This document shows, in pieces, positions 38,481 to 48,002 of a DNA stretch of 64,000 bases. A program made the position numbers and the translations under genes. Source of the stretch: Synechococcus sp. CB0101 (GTDB taxonomy: Bacteria; Cyanobacteriota; Cyanobacteriia; PCC-6307; Cyanobiaceae); assembly GCF_000179235.2 (NCBI RefSeq), contig NZ_CP039373.1, forward strand, positions 2,083,502 through 2,147,501, in the 5' to 3' direction. Positions within the stretch are counted from its first letter, which is position 1; every line of letters begins with the position of its first letter. A model generated the notes under the pieces. The model was not told the DNA's origin. It ran no database searches and was given only the letters and a program-made list of their open reading frames with translations.

Positions 38481-39096
38481 TGCACATCAGAATAGACATG
38501 AAGGTTACAGCGAAACGTTCTCATTAGCTATTGGCGCCTTCAACATGGGCCTTGCGTTCGATGACTTCGGCGAGTCATGCCAGCCGAAGCGATCAAGACA
38601 GCAACAGCTGCCCATCTGTGGACTTGAGACAGGGGGTCACGTCACAACCACCTCGGGCTTGATCAGAATTTGATTGGAACGAGCCTGGCTTCCACCGAAG
38701 AACAAGCTCATGAGTTGAAACTATCAAGGCTTCATCACCAGCAAGAGCCGAGAACTGATGAGTGCTGCAGGGTGATCCGACCGATGCAGAGCACTCATGC
38801 CTGGGATGAAGTCACCCATGAGACGAGTCTGCGCTGTACAAGCGCCAGCGAGAGCAGGATCTCAAAGAATTGATCCATGCAGGCTGTCATCAGGGCATAG
38901 AGGAGATCCACCCAAAGTGATGCTCGATGATCCTGGCAGGATGCAGTATTTCTACCTTGTCTGGCACAATCAACGTGCAACCTCAAGATCCACTGCGGAT
39001 CCCTGCTCATCACTAAAGCCAGGATCATACCTAGGCCTTGCATCGACGGAATTGTCTTACAAGCAGATCCTCAGGGTATTGAGCATGGGCAGAACC
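38481..39096. other. No gene recognised
   Basis: Frames in this stretch lack domain signals; it follows the broken P-type ATPase and may be decaying sequence. Confidence 0.4.
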
Positions 39097-39624
39097 TCAA
39101 GGAACGGCAATTTCTGGATCAAGTCTCTGAGCCACACTAGCAACAGGGAGCATCAAGATTATCGGAATCATACACAAGCCAAATTGCTCGATGCTAAGTG
39201 GATGTGTACCAAAGAAGCGATTCATCCAGCTGCTCTGGCTGAACACCATCTGAACGATCAGCGTGGCGACGATCCCGAGTGGCACAGCAGGTGCTTGCCG
39301 CCAGGAGAGCCAAGTAGTTCTGCGGAGCATTGACATCAACGAACCCCAGTGACTGACCTTCACAAGGTATACAAGATGTGCTAACACCAAGCCCTGGACA
39401 GCCATCGTGCGAGCCAACGCCAGATCACCAGTTGTTCTTTCGGCCCAGAAAAAGAGACCAAAGATCACAACCCAGTTGTAGAACGACACCAAAACCACTC
39501 GCCGGATCAAAGGAGGACTGAGGAGTGGCTGACCAGGCGACCGCGGTGGTTGATGCATCAAGGCTTGAGACGGTGGTTCTGACGTGACCCCCTTCATTGG
39601 TCCAGGCGCAATGAGAGTGGGTGG

Positions 39625-40462
39625 TTATGCAGCAGCTGGTTGAGCTGCCTCCAGGGGCGTACGCCCCTGGAGGGCTGAATGCGGCCTCAAGGTGTTGTAC
39701 TCCCAGCGCCAGCGATCAGCCAAGGTTTGGGCCTCGCTCACGGTGGTGAACAGCTCGGTGTTCAGTAACTCATCCCTGAACCGGCTGTTGAACGACTCGG
39801 CAAACCCGTTCTGCCACGGTGATCCTGGTTCGATGTAGGCCGTGGTGGTGCCGCTGTTCTCGCTCCAGCGCTTGAGGGCGTGGGCGATGAATTCGGGCCC
39901 GTTGTCGCTGCGGATGAACGCTGGGGCTGGGTAGAGGCTGGTGAGCTCCTCCAGCACCGCCACGACGTCTCTGGACTTGCAGCGCCTGCCCACCCGGATG
40001 GCCAGGCAGAGACGGCTGTGCTCGTCGATCACGTTGAGGAACTTGAGCCGCCGGCCATCGGCCGTGGCGTCGAATTGGAAGTCCATCGCCCAGACCTGGT
40101 GCGGGTGCTCAGCCTGGTGACGTCGCACCGAGCCGTCAGCCGGGCGTGCCCTCTTCTGCTTGCGGGGGTGGGCCGCTGCAGGTTCTCCTCGCGCCAGAGC
40201 CGGTGCACCCGCTTGTGGTTCACCGTCCAGCCTTCCCGCCGCAACAGGCGGTGGGCCATGCGCCGGCCCCAGCGGATGTGCTCAGCTGCGATTTCGCGGA
40301 GACGATGCCTCAGCTTGGCCTCCTCAAGATCGGCGACCTTGCCGACATGGCGCTGGCTGCTGCGGTGCTGGCCCACCAATCGGCAGACCCTCCGCTGGGA
40401 TGCCCGGTAACGCTCCTGCAGGACTGTGACGGCCCGCCGGCGACGCTCCGGGCTCAGAAGTT
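39625..40462 (-). pseudogene. IS3 transposase orfB, frameshifted
   Basis: The N-terminal part (VGQHRSSQRHVGKVADLEE, RRMAHRLLRREGWTVNHKRV) reads in one frame and the rve/DDE catalytic core (VWAMDFQFDATADGRRLKFL, IRSDNGPEFIAH, GSPWQNGFAESFNSRFRDE) in another. Restoring one C in the CCACCCCC run near 40175 joins them through PRKQKRARPADG. This is not the programmed orfA/orfB shift site, so the copy is probably inactive. Confidence 0.8.
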
Positions 40463-40732
40463 TCCCTCAGCGAGGTCCTTGAGCATCGCCTTGTCGAGCT
40501 CTGCTTCCGCCAGAAGCCTTTTGAGCCGGGCGTTCTCTTTCTCCAGCTGGCTGAGCCGTTTGGCCTCTTCTGCCTTCATTCCGCCGTAGAGCTGCCGCCA
40601 GCGGTGGTAGGTGGGCTGGGAGACCTCGAGAACTCGGCAGGCGTCCGCAACTGTCTGGCCCTGGGCAAGCAACTGGTCAGCCGTTTTGAGCTTGCGGATG
40701 ATCTGCTCGGGTGTGTGGCGGGTTCGTTTCAT
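40454..40732 (-). CDS. IS3 transposase orfA
   Basis: 92 aa MKRTRHTPEQIIRKLKTADQ with the HTH (TVADACRVLEVSQPTYHRW) and a leucine-zipper helix. Its end overlaps the beginning of orfB, as usual in IS3 elements. Confidence 0.9.
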   Translation of the reverse strand: MKRTRHTPEQIIRKLKTADQLLAQGQTVADACRVLEVSQPTYHRWRQLYGGMKAEEAKRLSQLEKENARLKRLLAEAELDKAMLKDLAEGNF

Positions 40733-43135
40733 GGTGGAGTCCCCGGCCCAGTCTGGCCGGATGAGGACTCTCATTCACCCTGGACCGATTTTTAGGGGCC
40801 ACGCCAGTTCAAAGGCAAGCGCGAGCGACATAGTGAGCGAACAAACCATGTTTAACCACAACACCTGCAAAGCCGTCACCGGTAAAGGTGTTGCAAGGAT
40901 CGCGCCCAGCAGGATGGTCATCGAAGCACCACCATTCACCGGCAATACAAAAGCAAGGGTTTTTCGAAGGTTCAGATAGACCGTGCGACCTTCTTCCACA
41001 GCTGCTTTGATCGTGGCGAAATTATCGTCAGTCAGCAGCATGTCGGCTGCTTGCCGCGCCACTTCCGTACCGCCATATCCCATGGCGATACCGATATCAG
41101 CCTGCTTAAGCGCTGGTGCATCGTTCACGCCATCGCCGGTCATCGCCACCACATGACCGTTGGCCTGCAGGGCGCGAACCAGCTCCAATTTCTGAGCTGG
41201 CGCCACCCGTGCAAACACGTTGACCTGCTCCGCCTGCTCCTGCAATGCATCCGGGCTGAGCTCCGCCAACTGTTGCCCATCCAATCCCCTCTGACCATCG
41301 CTGATGCCGATCTGGCGCGCAATCGCTAACGCGGTTTCGAGGTGATCACCGGTGATCATCTTCACGGCAATTCCGGCTGCCTGACAGGCCGCCACTGCAC
41401 TGATCGCCTCAGGGCGAGGGGGATCCTGCATCCCCTGCAGTCCAATAAATCGCAGTGATCCATCGACATGAACATGATCAAGCTGCTCCTGCTCGTAATG
41501 GGCCTTGCCAATCGCAAACGCCAAGACCCGCTCTCCTTGGGCTGCCATTGTTGAGACGGCAGCTTCGATCGCCTGACGATCGAGCGGTTCAACCTGGCCC
41601 CACTCATCCAGCTGTGCACTGCAACGGGCCAGCACCGCTTCCACAGATCCTTTCAACAGAATCCGCTCACTGCCGTGCAGCGTGGCCATGAACTGCTGCT
41701 CCGACTCGAACGGAATCGCATCGCGGCGGGGATGCAGGGCGTGGGCCTGACCATGATCCATTCCCACGGAAGATGCCGCTGCGAGCAGGGCTGTCTCTGT
41801 GGGATCACCGATGAAGGCGTTGTCTTCGCTGGGTCGAGCATCGTTACAGAGGAGCCCAGCCAAAAGCGTTTCCTCGATAGCCAGGTTGTGGTGATTAAAA
41901 CCACGACCCACCCGGACGGGCTCGCCGTTGTCTGGCCACAAATCTTCCAAGGCATACAGCGCGCCCCCCGCATACAGATGCTGCACCGTCATCCGATTTT
42001 GGGTGAGGGTGCCGGTTTTATCCGAGCAGATCACTGTGGTGCTACCGAGTGCTTCAACTGCCGGCAGCTTGCGAATGATCGCTCTGCGCCTTGCCATGCG
42101 GTTCACGCCAATGGCCAGCGTGATGGTCACAATCGCAGGTAACTCCTCGGGGATCGCGCCTACTGCAAGAGCAATGGCACCATCAAACATCTCGTCGGCG
42201 CCGCGTCCACGGGCCACGCCCACTACAAAGGTGAGCGCTGCCATCACCACAATCACCTTGAGCAGGGTGCGGCTGAACCGAGAAAATTGGCGCGTCAACG
42301 GTGTGGTGAGGCTGATCTGCTCCTGAAGAGCGGAAGAAATGGCGCCGACCTCCGTGTCATCCGCTGTGGCCACCACAACCCCAACACCTTGGCCCGCAGT
42401 GACGAAGGTCCCGGCATAGGCCATACCAATGCGTTCAGCCAGCGGTGCATCAGCTTCGACAGCTGTTGTTCCTTTGGCAACCGGTAACGATTCCCCCGTC
42501 AGTGCCGATTCATCGGTATGCAGATTTCGCGTGGTCACCAATCGCAAATCTGCTGGAACCTTGACCCCTGCTTCAAGGCGCACAAGATCACCAAGCACCA
42601 ACATTTCGGAATCGATCCGCTGGGGTACTCCGCTGCGCAACACATCGACATCGGTACGTACTGCCTGCACCAGTGCAGCAATGGCTCCTTCCGCTTTGTT
42701 CTCTTGAACAAAGCCGATCACCGCATTAATCACAGTGACACTGATAATGACAGCGGCATCACGCGGATGACCAATCAACGCCTTCACCGCTCCAACAAGA
42801 AGCAGCGTGATCAATAGGGGATTGTTGAACTGCCCCACGAAGCGCAGCAACTGGGATGGACCACTTCGCTCCTTCAGGCGATTTGGGCCATCGATAAGGA
42901 GACGACGCTGGGCTTCTTGCTCCGTTAACCCTGAACAGCTGTCACTCTCGAGTGACCGCAACACAACACTGCTGCTTTGCGCATGGGCTTGGCCAACGTT
43001 CAGTTCCATGCGACAGCGAGGGGGAGCCCTGCCCTAGCGCACCCAAGGTCAGGGCTGAAGCTGCCGCCGCAATCCTCTGCAACATCGCTGAAGCCATGGC
43101 CTGAACCGGGTGCTACACGGCCAGAACTCGACTTT

Positions 43136-43273
43136 TCAGCCGCATGCTTGTCGTTCGTGCTTCGGCTGCTCCGCTTGCCAGGCCCGCTGCAGATCAAGGC
43201 GCGTGTGCCGGTAACCCAGTCGCTGCGCCGCCAGGATCAGCTCATGGGAAGGGGGCCCAGACACCCTCACCAT
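43136..43273 (-). pseudogene. Nif11-like remnant with internal deletion
   Basis: Encodes MVRVSGPPSHELILAAQRLG and YRHTRLDLQRAWQAEQ before a stop. Compared with 45518-45749 about 30 codons are missing in the middle. The upstream GTWRTPETLG segment is also shared, so this is a duplicated, decayed copy. Confidence 0.55.
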
Positions 43274-43373
43274 GCCAAGGGTTTCTGGGGTGCGCCAGGT
43301 TCCGTAGACCACTCTCCGACAGAACCAGAGTCAGCATTGAGACAACCAGGCGCACAAGCGTGCAGGAATTGGA

Positions 43374-44204
43374 TCAACGTGCCGCCTTCTGATCATCAAC
43401 AGGCAACACTCCCAACAGCTGCAGGCTGCGCCGACCTAATTGCTCACGCTTGGGGGCATCGTCACTGCCCTTCATGGCGATGTTGAGCGCAAAGGGAGTG
43501 ATGCGATCGCCCTTTTGCACCCAACCCACCCACCAGCCCACACCGGCGCCGGGAGCGTTCTGCCAGCCGGTCTTGGCGTGCAGGCTCCAGCCAGGGCCGC
43601 CATCGATGCGCGTGATCTCAGCCACCTGCTGCTGGGCGACCACAGGGAACGGCAACGTGCGTTTGGCCAGGCGCTGGAGGAATTGGGTTTGCTCAAGGGC
43701 ACTGATCACCAGCGGCCCGCGCAGCCAGAAGGTGGTGACGTCATCACCGATCTTCACATTGCCATAGTGCAACTGCTGCAGGGCGATTTGCATGCGCTGC
43801 AACCCAATCCGCCGGGCCAGCTCCTGATACAGCGGCACATTCGACACCTTGATCGCGCCGCGCATCCCCATCGGCGCTAGCCACTCGCGCATGAACGGGT
43901 TGGGATCACCCTTGTAAGGAATCAGCTCATCGGGGTTGGCCACTACCCCAAGCGAGAGGGCGATCAGGCTATTGGGGATCTTGAAGGTGGAAGCAGGAGA
44001 GAAGCGCTGCTCTGCACGCAACCTGTTGTGCCCGCGCCACAGGTTTTTGCGCTCATCCAGCACCACGAACGTGCCCTCCACACCAGCCTTCTCAAACAGT
44101 GGTTGCAAGCGCGCTTCCTCTCTCCAGGTGAGCGCAGCAGCGGGTGTGACGTGGATCAGCGTGAGGGCTACACCAGCCAGCAAAGACCGCAAACCACCTG
44201 CCAT
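43374..44204 (-). CDS. Class D (OXA-type) beta-lactamase
   Basis: 276 aa from ATG 44204, with a signal peptide (about 1-24). All class D motifs are present: Ser72-Thr-Phe-Lys75 (nucleophile and carbamylated Lys), Ser121-Asn-Val123, Tyr147-Gly-Asn149, Trp160 in TTFWLRG, and Lys211-Thr-Gly213. It should be a periplasmic serine beta-lactamase. The frame continues upstream to 44336 without coding signal. Environmental chromosomal OXA relatives are known in cyanobacteria; substrate range cannot be read from sequence. Confidence 0.92.
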   Translation of the reverse strand: MAGGLRSLLAGVALTLIHVTPAAALTWREEARLQPLFEKAGVEGTFVVLDERKNLWRGHNRLRAEQRFSPASTFKIPNSLIALSLGVVANPDELIPYKGDPNPFMREWLAPMGMRGAIKVSNVPLYQELARRIGLQRMQIALQQLHYGNVKIGDDVTTFWLRGPLVISALEQTQFLQRLAKRTLPFPVVAQQQVAEITRIDGGPGWSLHAKTGWQNAPGAGVGWWVGWVQKGDRITPFALNIAMKGSDDAPKREQLGRRSLQLLGVLPVDDQKAAR

Positions 44205-44310
44205 TCGTGTCCTCCTGATGCAGGCATTGTGGCCATCGTTCCTGATCAAGGCATGAGAAAACAGACCGCCAGACCGGATTCGCTGGGGAGAGAACGACAC
44301 CGGGCCTGGT

Positions 44311-44688
44311 TCAGAGCTGGCGGCGATCCAGGGCATCCGCCAAGCGCGTCACCGCTGCGGCCAGTTGGGCCTGAGTGTCGGGTGGCGCAACGGCTTCTTC
44401 CTTGCGCCGCAGGGCTTCGATCGAGCGCACGATCAAAAACACCACAAATGAAATCACCAGGAAATTGATCGCTGCTACCAGCACCTCACCGGCTGGCCAG
44501 CTGGCAATGGCGTCAACGTTCGCCGCCTTGAGAACAGGTTGCAGCAATGAATCCATCACCAAAGTCACCACCGCATTCACCACCTTCCCGAAGGCCCCGC
44601 CGATCACCACGGCCACAGCCAGATCAACCACATTGCCGCGGTTGATGAAGGCTCGGAAGTCAGTCAGAAAGTTGCGTGTGCGGCTCAT
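44311..44688 (-). CDS. mscL: Large-conductance mechanosensitive channel
   Basis: 125 aa. MSRTRNFLTDFRAFINRGNV then DLAVAVVIGGAFGKVVNAVV (TM1, gate) and VAAINFLVISFVVFLIVRSI (TM2) are the MscL pattern. The C-terminal helix is intact. It is a pentameric inner-membrane valve opened by osmotic downshock. Confidence 0.95.
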   Translation of the reverse strand: MSRTRNFLTDFRAFINRGNVVDLAVAVVIGGAFGKVVNAVVTLVMDSLLQPVLKAANVDAIASWPAGEVLVAAINFLVISFVVFLIVRSIEALRRKEEAVAPPDTQAQLAAAVTRLADALDRRQL

Positions 44689-44859
44689 GGCGTGTCGTGT
44701 GGCTGCTTGGCCGGGAATCGGAGCTCATGATGCCGGCGCGATCCGCTGGCGCTTGAGATCTGCAACCGGGTTTGCGGCTGGATGGAGCTGCCTTGAGCAG
44801 CGCACAACCAAAAACCAGCCAGGCCGCCGCAGGATGGAGACCCATCAGCCAAGGCTTCG

Positions 44860-45507
44860 ATGAGTGTGAGCGCCCGCTACGGGGAAGCCCTGCTCTGGGC
44901 TGAGCAGATCCACCGGAACCAGCGCCGCAAAGGCAAACCCATCCCCTACATCTCCCTCCTGATCAGCGTCAGCGCCCTGGTCTGGGAAGACGGCGGCACA
45001 CAAGATCAAGCCATTGCCGCCCTGCTGCATGACGCGATTGAGGACGCCGGCCAGAGCCACGCCTCCATCGCCGAACGCTTTGGCAGTGCCGTGGCCGACA
45101 TCGTGCGCGATTGCACCGACACCAACGGCACGCCTGGTGGAGGGGAGAAGGAGCCCTGGCTACTGCGCAAGACCAGCTACATCGCCTCTCTGGAGCACAA
45201 GCCTGAGGCCTCGCTGTTGGTGACAGCGGCCGACAAGGCCCACAACGCCGGCGACATGGTGCTCGATGCCCGCCGCGATCCCGCGATGTGGAGCAAGTTC
45301 AACGCGGGGCTGGAGGGATCGGCCTGGTATCTGCTGCGGATGCATCAACAGCTCAAGCACCGCCTACCGGGGAGCCGTTCGGTGGAACGGCTCGGTGAGG
45401 CGTTAAGTGAGGTGCTCGCCAGCGAGAGCTACCGACGGATCGTGCCCGACGGGCTCGCTCCTGCCGTGTGGGCAGCGGGGTACGCGGAGCGCCAGGCGGA
45501 GAGATGA
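44860..45507 (+). CDS. HD-domain phosphohydrolase-like protein (RelA/SpoT hydrolase type)
   Basis: 215 aa. RYGEALLWAEQIHRNQRRKGKPIPYI followed by the metal-binding ALLHDAIEDAG and VTAADKAHNAGDM are the H..HD..D motifs of small SpoT/MESH1-like HD hydrolases. No synthetase or TGS domain is present. It may hydrolyse (p)ppGpp or another nucleotide. Confidence 0.85.
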   Translation: MSVSARYGEALLWAEQIHRNQRRKGKPIPYISLLISVSALVWEDGGTQDQAIAALLHDAIEDAGQSHASIAERFGSAVADIVRDCTDTNGTPGGGEKEPWLLRKTSYIASLEHKPEASLLVTAADKAHNAGDMVLDARRDPAMWSKFNAGLEGSAWYLLRMHQQLKHRLPGSRSVERLGEALSEVLASESYRRIVPDGLAPAVWAAGYAERQAER

Positions 45508-45517
45508 AGAGCGAGGT

Positions 45518-45749
45518 TCAGCGGCTCGCTTCAGCAGGTCCTTGAGGCTCCAGCTGCTCCTCCTGCCACGCGCGCTGCAGATCAATGCGCGTGATCCGGT
45601 AGCCCAGTCGCAGTGCCGCCAGGATCAGTTCCTTGCGGGAGCGGCAGTGCTTGAGGGCGCGCTGCAGGGCTGAATTCCGCTTCCACGTCGGCCACGAAAC
45701 GCTCCAGCTCTGACCGGCTCTGGGAGAGGAACCCTGGATCTCTCACCAT
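45518..45749 (-). pseudogene. Nif11-like protein, frameshifted
   Basis: From ATG 45749 the frame gives MVRDPGFLSQSRSELERFVA; after about 45665 the family sequence continues in another frame as LQRALKHCRSRKELILAALR and LGYRITRIDLQRAWQ to a stop at 45518. LGYxxTxxDL is the Nif11 signature. Related to the remnant at 43136. Confidence 0.6.
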
Positions 45750-45816
45750 GCCAAGAGCCTCTGGTGCGCGCCAGGTTCCGCAAATCACACTCCGCCAAAA
45801 CCTGCGTCAGCACTGA

Positions 45817-45841
45817 GAAAACCGGCCGCCAGACCGGCCGG
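45817..45841 (-). terminator. Terminator after 45868-46041
   Basis: CCGGCC / GGCCGG stem followed on the minus strand by TTTTCTC. Confidence 0.65.
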
Positions 45842-45867
45842 CGTGAGGCGGAACCTCCAGAGGTGGC

Positions 45868-46041
45868 TCAGATCACGGAGACCGTGGTGCCCTTTGGGCC
45901 CTGGAAATGCCGGGCCATGGCATGGGCATCTTCTGCAGGAATGAGGCGGAGCTTTTTGACGGGCTTACCGCGGCGCCCGATGGGGGTGGTGATCCGCTCA
46001 TGGCCATAGGCCTTGATGCCATCGGAGTCAGGGCAGAGCAT
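45868..46041 (-). CDS. Small conserved hypothetical protein
   Basis: 57 aa from ATG 46041 (MLCPDSDGIKAYGHERITTP) with a basic middle (GRRGKPVKKLRLIP) and an end HFQGPKGTTVSVI. Codon use is host-like and a terminator follows. It lies at the right edge of the host-like cargo. Confidence 0.6.
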   Translation of the reverse strand: MLCPDSDGIKAYGHERITTPIGRRGKPVKKLRLIPAEDAHAMARHFQGPKGTTVSVI

Positions 46042-46123
46042 TGCGAACAAGCCCGTTATGTTCCCGATCAAGAGGATGCCGTGGGTTAGTCAGCAAGTAT
46101 CAATCCCCTCCACGATCGCTTTC

Positions 46124-46819
46124 ATGGTGCCCTTCACCCCTCTCGACAACCAGGTCCTCTGGGACGTCAGCCCCGCCCTCGATGCCACTAAGGGCTTCTC
46201 CTTCGTCTTCGGGAGCAACGCCCCCTACGAGGCCTACCTCTTCGTCCTGAACTTCAGGCAGCTGGGTGCCCGCAACCTCCTGGGCGCCGGCTGCACGGAG
46301 AAGGAGGTGGAGGACCTTGTGGACTCCTCACCCGGCCCCACACTGCTCTTCCTGGTGGACGGCATTGGTCGGGACTGCGGGGTGGGGCTGGTCAGACGAC
46401 TGAAGGAGAGGAAGCCGGACACGAGGGCAACACTCCTTGTCAACTCTCAGGTGGCCTACGCGCACAACCCCGCCATTCGAGACGTCTACGACGGAGTAGC
46501 CGCAGGGGGAAGCCTGGGTCGCGGTGGAGTCCTGGAGTGCGTCCTGGCCGTGACCAGGGGTGAAAAGTACTTCGACAGGCTGCTCCTAGCGACAGACCCC
46601 GAAGGCAGTCGCTCCGCCTGGAACGACCTGAACCAGAGAGAGAGGGAAATCCTGCCCCTGCTCGCCAAGGGGAAGAAGAACCGGGAGATCGCCGCCGAGC
46701 TCTTCATCGCCGAGACGACCACCAGGGACTACGTGAGCTCAATCCTGAGCAAGCTCCAGGTCAGTAACCGAGCTGCAGCGGCGGCATGGGCGATAGAGCA
46801 CGGGTTTGTAGGGGGCTGA
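46124..46819 (+). CDS. LuxR/NarL-type regulator with receiver-like N-terminus
   Basis: 231 aa from ATG 46124 (MVPFTPLDNQVLWDVS). The C-terminal HTH is clear (LNQREREILPLLAKGKKNREIA..TTRDYVSSILSKLQVSNR). The N-terminal ~140 residues look like a receiver fold with LLFLVDGIGRDCG at the acceptor-like position and TLLVNS after it, but the N-terminal acidic pair is not evident, so it may be a pseudo-receiver. First gene of the right arm; AGG/AGA-rich codons. Confidence 0.85.
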   Translation: MVPFTPLDNQVLWDVSPALDATKGFSFVFGSNAPYEAYLFVLNFRQLGARNLLGAGCTEKEVEDLVDSSPGPTLLFLVDGIGRDCGVGLVRRLKERKPDTRATLLVNSQVAYAHNPAIRDVYDGVAAGGSLGRGGVLECVLAVTRGEKYFDRLLLATDPEGSRSAWNDLNQREREILPLLAKGKKNREIAAELFIAETTTRDYVSSILSKLQVSNRAAAAAWAIEHGFVGG

Positions 46820-46821
46820 AG

Positions 46822-46841
46822 AACCCGACGAAAGTCGGATG
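46822..46841 (+). repeat. GAAA-tetraloop hairpin repeat, copy 1
   Basis: AACCCGACGAAAGTCGGATG contains the stem CCGAC/GTCGG closed by a GAAA tetraloop. It recurs exactly at 47802-47821; the pair brackets the gene at 46891. Confidence 0.7.
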
Positions 46842-46890
46842 AAACTCGTTACACCATTCAAATATAAATCGTAAGTCCCAAGAGGACAAC

Positions 46891-47541
46891 ATGTTAACCA
46901 AGGGTTCATTGCAAATGTCCAACAATCTTTCAGATTATGATGATCGCCTCATCGTTGTAAGGGGAAGGGTGAAAGAGCTCATGGGGGATAATAAATCTGG
47001 CTTTGACTGCGTCTTTACCGACTGCGTCTGGCAGCCCATTGGGAAAGCTGACAGGCCGCTAGCAGAAAGCCCATTAGGAACAAGCAGAAATATCCTAGCA
47101 AGAATTGGAAGAGAGGAGATCTTCAGGTGGAAGCTGGATAATCCTGGCGGGCCGATGGATCGAAAGTGTGAGTATGTCTTTGATGTTGTAGTAAGAGATG
47201 GGGCTTTTGTTGGTCTTGACCGGGTCCGGGATTGGAGGTTGGCTAGTCCTTTGATTGGAGAGCTCAAGTGGCTAAGGAAAAGCCACGAGGGTGTGCCACC
47301 ACAAGAAGCTTTTAATGAACTCACCCGTTTCGTTGCTTCTGCATTTGGGTGTCCGCATTTCAATTCGGTAGGAGCAAAGGTTCCTGTTAGAACAATTCAA
47401 AAGGTGCTTGAGCGTGCTTGTGATGAATACGGCAGAGAGCTTGCGCAAAAGATTGTCAAAGAACAAGCTGTCTCTGGTATTGGCTTTGCTCGTGGCAGTG
47501 CTATGGACCAGCTTATTGGGAATCTCTTGCGTTCATCCTGA
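46891..47541 (+). CDS. Element protein, CVW family (unknown function), right-arm copy
   Basis: 216 aa from ATG 46891 with AGAGGA upstream. The N-terminal third aligns with 19726-20412 (IVVRGRVKEL, CVFTDCVWQPIG, RPLAESP). The C-terminal part differs. Base composition is visibly more AT-rich than neighbours, and exact 20-bp repeats lie on both sides, so this gene may be a cassette gained separately. Confidence 0.75.
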   Translation: MLTKGSLQMSNNLSDYDDRLIVVRGRVKELMGDNKSGFDCVFTDCVWQPIGKADRPLAESPLGTSRNILARIGREEIFRWKLDNPGGPMDRKCEYVFDVVVRDGAFVGLDRVRDWRLASPLIGELKWLRKSHEGVPPQEAFNELTRFVASAFGCPHFNSVGAKVPVRTIQKVLERACDEYGRELAQKIVKEQAVSGIGFARGSAMDQLIGNLLRSS

Positions 47542-48002
47542 TGGCGAAACCTGGCAATACGACCCTGGGCTGTACTAGCCAAAGACCTACTATTTGCCGG
47601 GCCAAATGGGAAAGGCCGACAGCAGTTGACGACAACCACATCCTCGTTTAAGGATGTGGCCCAAAGCGAGTGAGATTGCTTCAGAAGGGTGATTGCCCGA
47701 GCCAATCAGTCTGCTAAGGCTTTGATTCTATCGGGATCGACGATCATCCTTTCTGTGTGGTCGAGAAAGGAAGTGTATTCGGCGGGAGAGAGCCGGTGCC
47801 AAACCCGACGAAAGTCGGATGGAATGCTCGGCGAATCAGGCGATTCTGAACGGGTCGAGGGAACAGTCTTCGACGTTTAGGTCTGAGTTGGTGGAGTACG
47901 AGCTCTCGTTTGAGTGTTTCGTGCTCTGACATGACTCAGGCAGCTGAGTTGGCCAGGGCCAGCCATCAACCATCAACCCAAAACATCAATGGAGAGTGCA
48001 AA
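47542..48002. other. Intergenic stretch with hairpins
   Basis: No gene seen. It holds a strong hairpin CCACATCC / GGATGTGG (47636-47659) with little T-run after it, and copy 2 of the GAAA-tetraloop repeat. A plus frame at 47689-47880 shows no coding character. Confidence 0.5.
47802..47821 (+). repeat. GAAA-tetraloop hairpin repeat, copy 2
   Basis: Exact 20-bp copy of 46822-46841, same orientation, 980 bp apart. Confidence 0.7.

Larger units (their letters stand above)
39598..40788 (-). mobile_element. IS3-family insertion sequence
   Basis: About 1.19 kb with imperfect terminal inverted repeats: TGGTCCAGGCGCAATGAGAG at the left and, inverted at the right, CGGTCCAGGGTGAATGAGAG. It holds orfA (HTH) and orfB (DDE integrase) on the minus strand in the usual two-frame plan. 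Inserted in the ATPase gene. A target duplication is not obvious. Confidence 0.88.
39097..43009 (-). pseudogene. P-type cation ATPase (PacL/Ca2+-type), interrupted by an IS3-type element
   Basis: The first 735 or so codons (from ATG 43009) encode a P2-type ATPase: LTGESLPVAKG actuator loop, phosphorylation site CSDKTGTLTQN, hinge MTGDGVNDAPALKQADIG and helices to ALQVLWLNMV. The IS then intervenes, and 39097-39597 encodes the missing C-terminal helices (SQALMHQPPRSPGQPLL, WVVIFGLFFWAE). A truncated protein would lack the last four helices, so it is presumably non-functional. Bases around the junction do not rejoin cleanly, so a few codons may be altered. Confidence 0.88.

Noticed and set aside
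38797-39333. 178-codon plus-strand frame
   Set aside because: Its 3' part is antisense to the C-terminal end of the P-type ATPase; no family match.
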